64,000 nt of DNA from a virus. The notes beneath the pieces were generated by a model. It had not been told where the DNA came from. It did not search any database and saw only the letters and a program-made list of their open reading frames with translations. Position 1 is the stretch's first letter; each line of letters begins with the position of its first letter. The translations under genes were made by a program, and so were the position numbers. Location of the stretch: IMG/VR virus record IMGVR_UViG_3300011254_000489, positions 1 to 64,000 of that record; one strand, 5' to 3'. This document shows positions 16,972 through 26,300 of this stretch, piece after piece.

Positions 16972-17178
16972 ATGTCATTTAGAAAGGCAACTGAGGTTTT
17001 TAATGATTTTCTAGCGAGAGAAAAACAAAGAAACATACAGATGTTAGAAGTTTCAAGATTATTAGGAGTAGATTTAACCTTTACAAATGACGAACTTATC
17101 AAAAATGCAGAAGAAGCCTACATTCAGTACATGGAAAAACTAATAGTAGAACAAGCGGAGGCAGTAATTAATGGATGA
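16972..17178 (+). CDS. Small helical neck-region protein
   Basis: 68 residues from the ATG at 16972. Helical, with repeated Glu and Lys. It overlaps the next gene by 8 bases. No family was recognised. The position between connector and tail terminator fits a minor neck protein. Confidence 0.55.
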   Translation: MSFRKATEVFNDFLAREKQRNIQMLEVSRLLGVDLTFTNDELIKNAEEAYIQYMEKLIVEQAEAVING

Positions 17179-17680
17179 AGTTAGTTTAGTGATTGATTTA
17201 TTAGACAACCAATGGTCTACTTCTGCAACAACTTTAGTTAGTGCAGGTACAATAAATGTTTCTCATTCGGGAAAGCCTAGTTTAATTGATGTTCGTTCTA
17301 TTGAGAAGAATAAGGGTGTTAGATATGACCTCTCTTCTAAAGATGTAATTATTGTTTTTGAGGATTCTAATACAATGGATTATCCTACGGTATTTTATGA
17401 TGTACGAAATGAAACCTATTCTTTTACTCTACATATTAGAACGGTTCATGATGAAAGAGCCGGTACAGATGCAGATTTCGGCAAAGATAGGCTAAGGGCT
17501 TTATACTTGATAACCCGTCACGCAATTGAGAGCAAGCGTAGGGGGTACGAATCTTCGGATAATTCATGTTTTAATCAACTATTTTTAGGGGCGAGAAGCG
17601 AATCTAATGATAGGGCAAAACGATTATTCGGATATAAATTGAATTTAGAAGCGAAAAGATTTGCTCAAACAGTCCCTTAG
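17171..17680 (+). CDS. Tail terminator / tail completion candidate
   Basis: 169 residues, mixed alpha/beta. D-V-I-I-V-F-E-D-S and a strand-rich middle (Y-S-F-T-L-H-I-R-T-V) followed by a helix (R-L-R-A-L-Y-L-I-T-R-H-A-I-E) resemble the fold order of tail terminator proteins. These proteins cap the tail tube before joining the head. It precedes the tail tube gene, as expected. Assignment rests on order and general character. Confidence 0.55.
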   Translation: MDEVSLVIDLLDNQWSTSATTLVSAGTINVSHSGKPSLIDVRSIEKNKGVRYDLSSKDVIIVFEDSNTMDYPTVFYDVRNETYSFTLHIRTVHDERAGTDADFGKDRLRALYLITRHAIESKRRGYESSDNSCFNQLFLGARSESNDRAKRLFGYKLNLEAKRFAQTVP

Positions 17681-17703
17681 TTTGTAAGTAAGGAAGTGGG
17701 ATT

Positions 17704-19314
17704 ATGACCAACAACAATATATTTTTAGGAAGCGGCACATCGGTAACTTTTGTTCCCGAAGTAGATATTTATTTGAAACCTCACCAAACGGCGGGTACGG
17801 CTTTAACCGATACAAACGGCGTACTTCCTTCGGGACAAGGAAATAAATTAACTCTGCATGGTGATTTTACAGGCAATTTTGATTTGGTCAATGACCTTTA
17901 TGTTGGTTGTGTTTTGGAGTTTTATGATGGCGGTACTTTCAGTTCTTCTCATAGAGTAACAACTAATGATGCTACAACCATTACTTTTCACCCTGCTATA
18001 ACTGGCGGTACTTTCGTAACTATTGTTCCTGCTGATGACTTTTTCCGCCTAAAAGGATATGGCGCACCTTGTCCTGCTACTAGTGGTACTTCAAATCTAA
18101 AAAATCTAAATGCTGACAATTGGTTGGGTATTGTAGAGTCCCTAACTTTCCCTTCTGTTGATGTAGAATTTAAACAACAGAATTTGTTTGTGGGTGGAAG
18201 CAGAAACTTTACCCACCAATACAAAGGAATAGAAACGGCAGGTAACGCAAGCATTGGTATTGTTGCTAATCATGGTGCTTGGTTGTACTATTTCTTTGGT
18301 AAGTGTTCTTCTATTAGTGCTACTCTTGCATCGGGTACTAACCCTGCTAGTGACTTCGCAGGTAACACAGGTTCCGAAAATAAATATTATTTGGAAAACA
18401 CTACCCTTACTGACACAGGGCCGTTGTTTTACAGAAGTATAAACAATGTAATGACACCTCCTGTTTTGGAAGGGCAAGATGCCTTCGGAGATTTAGACCA
18501 ATTAACAGAATCTACAGTTGGTGGTGACGGATTTATTGATGACCCTATTACCTACACCTTTGCAGAGCAGGATGGCGATGATTTGCCTTCTTTTGCTATG
18601 GAACAAGTCTTTTCTAAATTACCATCTTCAAACCCTTACAGTACAAGGATTACTCCTAGTGGTGCTGATGAAGATACTAACTTTGTTCTTATTGCTACAG
18701 GCAACAGAGTAAACACTCTTACAATGACTGCTAACGAAAACGAAGAGTTGAAAATGACTATGGATTGTATGCCTCGTAAGGTTCACAGTCTAGAAAAAGA
18801 TGAAAAGTATGCGGCTAGAAGGTCTGTTACTGACGAAACTACTTTCAAGAATTTCTCTTCCGATGATAAACTATTGGAACCTTTCTTCTTTTCAAGTGGT
18901 TCTATTAGTTTATTCGGACAGAACTTTTTGCGAATTACCCAATTCTCCTTAACAATGAACAATACTCTTACTGATAAGAGATTTATTGGTATTGGTAGTA
19001 GGAATGTTAAGGATGCTATTCCTGCACAAAGAACCTACGAATTGACATTTAGTGCTTTAGTTACTGATGATAAATTATTCAATGAGTTGAAAAACAACGA
19101 TGAAAACCAATTGGCTGATAGTGGAGCCTTGATTGATTTAATCTTTGATAAACCAAACCAAGAACAAATCCGTTTGAAGTTTGATAACTATTATTTGACT
19201 ACAAACTCTTGGCCTATTCCCGAAGACAAGGGAGCAGTAACCGTAGATGCTACAATCATCCCACGCTCCCTAAGCAGTTGCACCGTCAAAACCCATTGGG
19301 TCTTGCAGGGGTGA
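17704..19314 (+). CDS. Major tail tube protein candidate
   Basis: 536 residues, preceded by AAGGAAGTGGGATT. Beta-rich and Thr/Ser/Asn-rich throughout, starting with an F-L-G-S-G-T-S-V-T-F-V-P-E segment typical of long tail tube proteins. The C-terminal part reads as a tube domain ending in D-A-T-I-I-P-R-S-L. Its position between the tail terminator and the tail chaperones is where the tube gene lies in siphovirus genomes. It is longer than most tube proteins, implying extra surface domains. Confidence 0.7.
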   Translation: MTNNNIFLGSGTSVTFVPEVDIYLKPHQTAGTALTDTNGVLPSGQGNKLTLHGDFTGNFDLVNDLYVGCVLEFYDGGTFSSSHRVTTNDATTITFHPAITGGTFVTIVPADDFFRLKGYGAPCPATSGTSNLKNLNADNWLGIVESLTFPSVDVEFKQQNLFVGGSRNFTHQYKGIETAGNASIGIVANHGAWLYYFFGKCSSISATLASGTNPASDFAGNTGSENKYYLENTTLTDTGPLFYRSINNVMTPPVLEGQDAFGDLDQLTESTVGGDGFIDDPITYTFAEQDGDDLPSFAMEQVFSKLPSSNPYSTRITPSGADEDTNFVLIATGNRVNTLTMTANENEELKMTMDCMPRKVHSLEKDEKYAARRSVTDETTFKNFSSDDKLLEPFFFSSGSISLFGQNFLRITQFSLTMNNTLTDKRFIGIGSRNVKDAIPAQRTYELTFSALVTDDKLFNELKNNDENQLADSGALIDLIFDKPNQEQIRLKFDNYYLTTNSWPIPEDKGAVTVDATIIPRSLSSCTVKTHWVLQG

Positions 19315-19318
19315 GCAA

Positions 19319-19498
19319 GTGGTTGAAGTAAAAGGTGTAGACCGCTACACAAAAAGGAAACAATACCGTGAGCGTCTTCTAGAGGAACAGGAGAAAGCAA
19401 AATCAAAACCTGCCCCTAAGAAGAGGGGTAGGAAGCCAAAGACAGTGAAGGAAACTCCACCGTCAAAGGAGGAAGTCTCTAAGACGGAAGAAGAATAA
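19319..19498 (+). CDS. Small highly charged protein, GTG start
   Basis: 59 residues from GTG at 19319, with AGGGGTGA just upstream at the end of the tail tube gene. Lys, Glu and Pro dominate, with a K-K-R-G-R-K-P-K basic patch. It is probably intrinsically disordered. Translation looks plausible from the ribosome-binding site and the clean open frame. Function is unknown. Confidence 0.5.
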   Translation: MVEVKGVDRYTKRKQYRERLLEEQEKAKSKPAPKKRGRKPKTVKETPPSKEEVSKTEEE

Positions 19499-19505
19499 AT
19501 ACTCC

Positions 19506-19533
19506 ACTAACATTATTTGTTTGTTAGTTTTTT
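19506..19533 (+). terminator. Hairpin followed by T-run after tail tube genes
   Basis: ACTAACA (19506-19512) pairs perfectly with TGTTAGT (19522-19528), and five T residues follow. This could end or reduce transcription after the abundant tail tube mRNA, before the tail chaperones. Confidence 0.45.
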
Positions 19534-19548
19534 ATGAAGGTGGATAAA

Positions 19549-19908
19549 ATGAATACAGTAAAAGATAAATCAGTGCTTTTTGCACATACAGAAGAGAAGT
19601 GTCACTCATTGAAAGTGTCACCGACAAGTGAAGAATGCCTCAAGGTTTGGGTTAGAGAACCCACTTGGTTAGAAGTAGAAAAAGCCTTGACTACCCTTAT
19701 GAAGATAGATGCGAAGAGTCAAGGCGTAGACATTGACTTGAATGGTATGTACCGATATTTGGTAGAGAAATTTGTAGTTAGAACAGAACCAAGTTTGACC
19801 ACAATTGAATTAATCCGTTTGAATCCGTATATCGGAAATCAACTAAAAGAAATACTCCCTAATCCATTGGATGCCTTTTCGGAGGATGGAGAAAAAAACG
19901 AAGAATGA
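19549..19908 (+). CDS. Tail assembly chaperone, first part (gpG-like)
   Basis: 119 residues from the ATG at 19549, after GAAGGTGGATAAA. Small acidic alpha/beta protein located between tail tube and tape measure genes, the standard place for the chaperone that wraps the tape measure. Just before its stop lies A-AAA-AAC in frame, a classical -1 slippery heptamer, and the next gene is open in the -1 frame. Two products are therefore expected: the short form and a roughly 191-residue fusion with 19905-20123, as with lambda gpG/gpGT. Confidence 0.7.
   Translation: MNTVKDKSVLFAHTEEKCHSLKVSPTSEECLKVWVREPTWLEVEKALTTLMKIDAKSQGVDIDLNGMYRYLVEKFVVRTEPSLTTIELIRLNPYIGNQLKEILPNPLDAFSEDGEKNEE
19893..19899 (+). 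promoter_or_regulatory. Probable -1 programmed frameshift site (A AAA AAC)
   Basis: In the zero frame the codons read GAA AAA AAC GAA GAA TGA. The heptamer A-AAA-AAC lets both tRNAs slip back one base. The -1 frame then reads CGA AGA ATG and continues into the downstream gene to 20123. Position and arrangement match the conserved tail-chaperone frameshift of long-tailed phages. Confidence 0.6.
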
Positions 19909-20123
19909 GAGATGCAATTAGGCAAGGCCCAAAAGACCTTCCTACTGCCTCTCTCTTAATCACATACACGCTCAGTAAAGCCTTATCAATAAGCCCGCTA
20001 GAAATAATGAAGATGCCCGCTAATATGGTAATGGACTTTTTATACATACATAGAAACTTTGAAGAACTCAAGTCCGATACAATAGAACAAGAAATGAAGA
20101 AGGTGAAGAACAGTGGCGGGTGA
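19905..20123 (+). CDS. Tail assembly chaperone, second part (gpT-like extension)
   Basis: An open frame of 72 codons from the ATG at 19905, overlapping the previous stop (ATGA). Helical in appearance. It is in the -1 frame relative to the upstream chaperone gene and continuous with it through the slippery site at 19893-19899, so it is probably made mainly as a fusion extension. It overlaps the tape measure start by 11 bases. Confidence 0.6.
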   Translation: MRDAIRQGPKDLPTASLLITYTLSKALSISPLEIMKMPANMVMDFLYIHRNFEELKSDTIEQEMKKVKNSGG

Positions 20124-21519
20124 AGATGTTAGGCAATTGACTAGGCAAATAAACCGTTTAGTTAAGGCTTATGCTCCTTTAATGGAAGCACAAGCCCAAG
20201 TAGCAGAGGCACAAGAAGAAGTTAATGATTCTGTAGATAAAGCAAAAAGCGTTTTTACTAGATTTGCTAACTCATTAAATAACCCTCAAGGCAAAATGAG
20301 AACTTTTCTTAAGTTGGGTTATGCCTTTGTTCCTATGTTTTTCCGTGTGAAGAATGGAGTTGAAATTGTTTCGGGGGCTATTGGTAGATTAATGGATTCC
20401 GTAGGCGACCCCAATAAAGGAGGCCCACTACTTAGTTTACTTAGAGGATTAAAAGGAGATTATAAATCTGCTAAGAATCTTATATCGGGAGTAGATAGTG
20501 AAGGAAATAAAGTTAGTAGGAAGGATGCGGCTAAGGATTTCTTCGGAATTACTGCTATGGGAAAACTAGGCAAGGGCTTTCTAAAAATGTTCAAGAGAAA
20601 CGAAGAACAGTCCGATAAAATAAAAAAGTTCGGTGTTCTTAAATCTTTGAAAAGCGTTGGAGCAGTAGCATTAATGCTAAGTAAATATTTATTCTTGGGT
20701 ACTTTGCTTGTTCCTCTATTGTTAATGTTTTTCAAATCAAAGGCTTTTAAAGAAGGATTAAGTGCTGTTATTAGCACTTTAAAAACAGCATTCAAAATTG
20801 CTTCAAAGGGATTCTCTCTTATTAAAGATGGAGTTTTGCGATTAATTGGTGTTTTTAGAGGTGAGGGTGGTTTCTTTGAGAACATGAAAGAAGTATTTTT
20901 TGCTATCTTAGAGATTGCCGGAGGTATTTTATCAGTATTGTTTTCTTTACTTCTAGCAACATTAGGTTCTGTTATAGCGGGAGTATTAGGGACTATTCTC
21001 TCTTTTTTAACTTTAAAATTTAATAAAGTTGTAGAGCAATTAGGCGAGTTAAAGAAAAAAGCAGAAGATAATGCAGTGTATGTTGCGGGTGTTGCAATTG
21101 TTATTGGCGCACTTTTTGTAATAATAAAGGTTGGATTGATGTATTTAGCGGCTACTATAGCACCAATGGTTGCTCTAATTGCAGTTGGGATTGCCTCCAC
21201 AGTTGCTCTTGTGGCTTTGCTTGTGATGGGTATTAAGAAATTCAAAATTTTCGGTAGCGGAGGAGTTACAGGTTCCGGTCTTTCTATTGTGGGAGACAAA
21301 GGGCCGGAGTTAGTAAAATTACCACAAGGCTCTAGAGTACATTCTAACAAAGACTCAAGAAAGATGCTTTCGGGTGGGGCTACTAACAACATTACAGTCA
21401 ATGTTCAAGGAAGAATAGGAGCCTCCGACACAGAACTAAGACAGATTGCTACTAAGGTTGGTCAAATGATTAACAAAGAAGTGAATAGAACAACCTCTTC
21501 AAGAGGAACATTAGGGTGA
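20113..21519 (+). CDS. Tape measure protein
   Basis: 468 residues from GTG at 20113, following AAGGTGAAGAA. The N-terminal 60 residues are helical and Gln/Ala/Glu-rich. Long hydrophobic helices follow at about 190-215, 255-305 and 335-375, typical of tape measure proteins. A Gly-rich segment (S-G-G-V-T-G-S-G) lies near 385, and the C-terminus has the G-P-E-L-V-K-L-P-Q-G-S-R-V motif widely found near the end of tape measure proteins. It sets tail length and may help DNA cross the membrane. At about 0.15 nm per residue it predicts a tail near 70 nm. Confidence 0.8.
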   Translation: MAGEDVRQLTRQINRLVKAYAPLMEAQAQVAEAQEEVNDSVDKAKSVFTRFANSLNNPQGKMRTFLKLGYAFVPMFFRVKNGVEIVSGAIGRLMDSVGDPNKGGPLLSLLRGLKGDYKSAKNLISGVDSEGNKVSRKDAAKDFFGITAMGKLGKGFLKMFKRNEEQSDKIKKFGVLKSLKSVGAVALMLSKYLFLGTLLVPLLLMFFKSKAFKEGLSAVISTLKTAFKIASKGFSLIKDGVLRLIGVFRGEGGFFENMKEVFFAILEIAGGILSVLFSLLLATLGSVIAGVLGTILSFLTLKFNKVVEQLGELKKKAEDNAVYVAGVAIVIGALFVIIKVGLMYLAATIAPMVALIAVGIASTVALVALLVMGIKKFKIFGSGGVTGSGLSIVGDKGPELVKLPQGSRVHSNKDSRKMLSGGATNNITVNVQGRIGASDTELRQIATKVGQMINKEVNRTTSSRGTLG

Positions 21520-21523
21520 TTAA

Positions 21524-22207
21524 ATGCCTGACCACTATGTATTTTTAAAATTGGGCGCAGGTAGCGCAAACGGTAACGACTTGACTACGAACATTATTCC
21601 TCTAAAGGCTACTAGTGTAGATATTTCAACAACTAAAACAATCCCTTCAATAGATGTTCCTTTGGGTGGTCTATTACAAGGAGAGTCTGTAACTGCGGCA
21701 TTAGATTTAGGTATGGCTTCTAAAACAGTAAGCGTTAATGGGTATATTTTAGAAGATACTATAGTGAAAAAGTTTAGTGATGATGCGGCTTCAATTAGTA
21801 GAACCTTCACTGCTATTGAAATTGCTCAATTAATTCATTCTAGTATTGATTCTACAGGACTTCAACCCTACCAAGCCATTAATGAATTAGTATTTCTTTA
21901 CGATTCTAAGGTAGATTCTTCTTATACTCAAAGAACACCCGCAGGAGCAACGCAATTAATCCCATTCACCTTTGCATCTAGAGGGGAAGGAGGATTAACT
22001 ACAGGTACTCTAGACAATCAAGGAGTAGTAAAACCCAATACATTCCCTACCAATGAATATTCTAATGGACTAAAGGGCTTTGTTCGTAGTTTTAATAGTA
22101 CCATTGATTCTACTACTATTGATATTTCCTTTTCATTGTCCTTTGAGATAGCCACAGTATTCCCTTCGGGCAACATATTAACCACAATAGAAGAAGCATT
22201 GGAGTGA
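21524..22207 (+). CDS. Distal tail protein candidate
   Basis: 227 residues, starting a few bases after the tape measure gene. Beta-rich, with an N-terminal half of short strands and S-V-N-G-Y-I-L-E-D-T. The position directly after the tape measure is that of distal tail (Dit-like) proteins, which form the ring joining tail tube and tip. Assignment is by order and fold character only. Confidence 0.5.
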   Translation: MPDHYVFLKLGAGSANGNDLTTNIIPLKATSVDISTTKTIPSIDVPLGGLLQGESVTAALDLGMASKTVSVNGYILEDTIVKKFSDDAASISRTFTAIEIAQLIHSSIDSTGLQPYQAINELVFLYDSKVDSSYTQRTPAGATQLIPFTFASRGEGGLTTGTLDNQGVVKPNTFPTNEYSNGLKGFVRSFNSTIDSTTIDISFSLSFEIATVFPSGNILTTIEEALE

Positions 22208-22211
22208 TACA

Positions 22212-23345
22212 ATGTACCGTCTTTTAACAGGAAAGCAGAGAAGTTTAGTATTTCCTGTTATGTGTAATGCTCATGTTAAAATAGATTATAGCGATAATAT
22301 TCCTAAAGGGGTAGATGGTTCAAGAGGTTCTAGTGATGATATTACTTATGGTATTTGGAACCATACAGACTCATTTACTATTGAATCTACTTTTACGCCT
22401 TATGATATTAACGGATATGCTTTGAAGACTAGTGTACCTTCAACTACTTCTTCCGAAAGGTCAATGAGTGGAATTAGTAAATCAATTGCTGATAGTAGTT
22501 CTACTAGAAATAATTATACTTCTTTCAAATACCTAGCGTATAATGATAAAGAAAACTATGAAATGAGAATATTCCATAGTACTAAGGCTAAACTTTCTCT
22601 ATTAAATGTTACAGACCATGCGTTAAACAACCCTTCACAATACAAAATACGGTTTGCTTTGACTCTAAATAGCACCACTATTACTTTAGATAGTCCTATT
22701 GTTATTGCTCCTGTTTTTGGTAAGCCTATTGCTTGGGCTTCCTTTGTCGCAAAAAGTGTCTTTGATGCTGATAGTGTAGTGACTTATGCTCCCGCTACGA
22801 CAGTCGCTATATCGGGCAACTCCGGCACGACAGTAACCTTTGCTTCAACCGTTACAAATGATTTTCATGTAGACCAATTACTTTACATTCAAAGTGGCTT
22901 TGATGTTGCTTTGGTAGGTAAAATAGCGGCGGTAGGTACTACCACCATCACTTTAGATAGCGCATACTCTCCCGATTTGACCGGCAGTACTCTTGTAGTG
23001 CCTACGACCAAGAACCCATTATACGCAAATGAAGTACATCATGTGGCGGCTACATACAACCAATTCAATAAGAAAATGACAATCTACTATGGCGGGGTAG
23101 AAGTTGCTAGTACCTTTCACACTCAAAGCACTGACTTTTCTTTTGATAGAGAAGACTTTTATTTAGGGGCTAACGGTTCAGCAAATACAGGAGCAGATTC
23201 GGCCAAACTCAACAATCAATTCATGGGTGAGTTGCATGAATTTGCGTTTGTTAATGGGGCTAGAGAACAGTTTGATGTGACTTCATTAAACCCAAGATTT
23301 ACGGATGCGTTGCTTTATTTTAGATTTGAGGAAGTGGACGAATGA
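22212..23345 (+). CDS. Tail protein with LamG/concanavalin-like domain
   Basis: 377 residues. Residues 270-320 contain H-H-V-A-A-T-Y-N and M-T-I-Y-Y-G-G-V-E-V followed by F-Y-L-G-A-N-G, the typical strands of LamG or concanavalin-like lectin domains. A roughly 90-residue beta insertion (about 175-265) rich in Thr and Val interrupts the domain. Such domains bind surface glycans, so a role in host attachment at the tail tip is likely. Confidence 0.65.
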   Translation: MYRLLTGKQRSLVFPVMCNAHVKIDYSDNIPKGVDGSRGSSDDITYGIWNHTDSFTIESTFTPYDINGYALKTSVPSTTSSERSMSGISKSIADSSSTRNNYTSFKYLAYNDKENYEMRIFHSTKAKLSLLNVTDHALNNPSQYKIRFALTLNSTTITLDSPIVIAPVFGKPIAWASFVAKSVFDADSVVTYAPATTVAISGNSGTTVTFASTVTNDFHVDQLLYIQSGFDVALVGKIAAVGTTTITLDSAYSPDLTGSTLVVPTTKNPLYANEVHHVAATYNQFNKKMTIYYGGVEVASTFHTQSTDFSFDREDFYLGANGSANTGADSAKLNNQFMGELHEFAFVNGAREQFDVTSLNPRFTDALLYFRFEEVDE

Positions 23346-26300
23346 CTGTTTATGCTATGAGAAAGGGTACATCACCAAACCCTACCGTAGTTACTACGGT
23401 TAATGATGCTACAAACAACATCAATTTCAATTGCCCTACTAATCCTCTTCTTGTAGACTCGGCTACTGTAGCCACTACAAACAGACTCTTTGCCTATATC
23501 TGCACAGAAGATGACCCCGTTTCAAAAACTTTCGTACAGAGATTGCAAAGTGGCGATTCCGCAGGGCATCAATATTCTAATTTGAGCAATACAGAAGGAT
23601 ACAAAATTCATTGCTATGACAATAATTCCGAAACGGGACTAAGGCTCAATGGTATAGCCCCCATATCTAGCCAAGCAAATGAATGGTTTGTTTTAGTTTA
23701 TTCCGATGATGCACTAACCCACCATTTTGCTAGAATAACTGAGATAAATACAGATGATGTTTCGGGCGATAGTTTTGATTTTGAACCGAGACTTGGTACT
23801 AAAATTCCTAGAGATACTAAGTTTATGGTTTTTCAAGGGCCGACTAAAACTGATACATCGGTTATTGCAGTTTCAGCAGGTATTTTGAATAGTGAAATAA
23901 CAGGCGGATATAGGTACAATAAAGCCTACATTACTGCAAGACCTATCTTTTATTTCTTTGATGATAGGCTAGATAAGAAAAATGAATTAGACCACAATAA
24001 AAAATATTATCTTAAATACGATGATAGTAATATGGGTTCTGCTACTGTTACGCCTTCTCAAACAAACTGTTTTGTTACTGTAGAGGACTTTAGTACTAGA
24101 ATATTAGATTATAGTAAATACACAATGAAGGCTAGCGTTATAGATAATTTAAGGGATTTAGATGACCCGACTAAAAACGCAGTTACTTCCAACGAAGGTA
24201 ATACTTTACCCACAAATGATTTTACAGATTACGATGAATGTTTTTTTAACTCTAGAAGAGATACCGATAATTATTTTTCGTCTAGTGCCGCTACCTTAGA
24301 ATTAAAAGGGCCGTACAGATATATTCACTATAATTATTCTCCCGAAAAAGCAAATACTAATTTTTCTTTAGTGGACTTTACAGTATTAGAATCAATAGGG
24401 GATAAAGGAGGCTACGCAGATGCTAAGTTATACGATACTCAAAGAATCTTACCAACTAAAATTAAAGAATTTGACTTGATGAGACTAAGACACCGAGTAC
24501 ATACTGCTAACATACACGAATTGTTTGCATTAAAGGCTAAGGTTAATTCTTTAACTTCGGGCCAAACTTATGTTTTTGACACGGAGTATGATTTATCTTC
24601 TCTACTAACTGTAGGTGATGAAGTGAAAGTAGGTAACAGAATGGTGATTGTAAAAACAATTGCTTCGTTTTCTGCTCAACAACAAACAATAACCTTTGAA
24701 ACAAGCAGTAGATTAGAGACAGAATCTTCCTTTAGTACTTCTTCCTACACTTTAACTGCGGGAGATAGATTATATCGTAGGGCTTGGAGTCAATCAAAAG
24801 GTAATCTTTTGACAACTTTCAAGATAATAGATAATAGAAGTAGTAACCTAAAGGTAGTTTTCAATAATCTATTAGAGGCAACAGTAACGGGTTCAAGTGC
24901 GGAAACTAAAACACTTACAGTTTCTTATGACAATTCATTGTATGAAGCATCTTCCTCTGTGGGTTTCTTTAAGGGAGCCTACACTATTGAGATAGAGAGA
25001 TTTGAAGGAGATATTGAACAGATAGATTCTGTTAGAGAGCATGGACAAAACTTCACTACAATATCGGGTCGTAGCAATTATTCAAAATTAATTTCTCCTT
25101 TAGTAAATAAAAACTATTCTTTCAGTAAGGATATTATCTATTCTAGTAATAGCCCTTACAATTCTATGGAGAAGGTTGGTACTGCTCCTGTTTTGTTTAG
25201 TAGTACTGCGTTTACTTTAGCGTCCACCACTGTAGACCCTGTAGCGAATGACCACCTGTTTGTTAAATACACAAATAAGAATATGGCCTACATAGGTCAA
25301 GTACAGGCATTCAATACCTCAACAGAATTAGTCACATTAACTTCTGCTTCCTTTACTTCTACTATTGATTCGGGAGGGGTGCAAGTAGAAGAGATTTGGA
25401 AAATCTCAAACAAGAATTATATATTATCCAAAGCATTATCGTCGGACAATAGAAATTCTATCTTCCCTACTTCTCTAACAGGTGCAACTGAAAAGGGATT
25501 GTTCTTTGAAAGCGGTGTAGATACTTCCAATAGTAATTCGGATTTAGTAGGTAGTTCTGCTTCTACGGACACTAGAGCGATTGGATACCACTTTAACAAT
25601 CCTACAAACATAAGAAAGGATGAAGCATTCCAAGCGGTATTATCCGATGGAGGGACTACTTATTCATCAGTTGAGCCTGTAAATACCTTGATGGATTTCA
25701 CAGTTGTTTCTTCTAGTACTAAAGACGGAAAGACTACACTTGAGTTAGCACCTTATGTTCCTTTGACATTAGGAAGATTGGAATACAATGATGCTGATGC
25801 TTCGGATACCACCTTTGACACAGTAGGAAATTCTGTTGGCGTTGTTGTTTTTGGTGACAATAAAAAGTACATAGAAGTTGATGGTCTAGCGAATAGCCCT
25901 GCGGAAAAAGACTCTGTTTACATAGCGGGTATTTTTGCAGGATATATTACTCAGTTAGTCAAGCCTAGTACTAGCACCAATTGGAGGATATATACAGATA
26001 GGGTCGTGGAGTATACTGCAAGTCAAGTAGTTAGTATATTGAATACTATTACTAGGGGTACTACAATTATAGAAGAAAAATATACTAGTGATTTGTACTT
26101 TGTTAATGGTGGGCATTTACATGGAGGTAAATTTGTTAGCCTATTGCACCCGTTTTTCGGTAATAATAAGCCGATGATTTTCAACATAGCGGCTACTTAC
26201 ATAACCGGAGTCCAAAGCACTACTTCGGAAATGTTTGGGCAACCACTGTATAGAATTTCCCACATGGAAAAAGGTACTTTTGATTTTGTTTCTCCTGCGG

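Noticed and set aside
20460-21401. 313-codon open frame on the minus strand inside the tape measure gene
   Set aside because: It is antisense to a gene with clear tape measure features and a start signal, has an odd Pro/Asn/Thr-rich composition, and shows no ribosome-binding site or neighbours on that strand.
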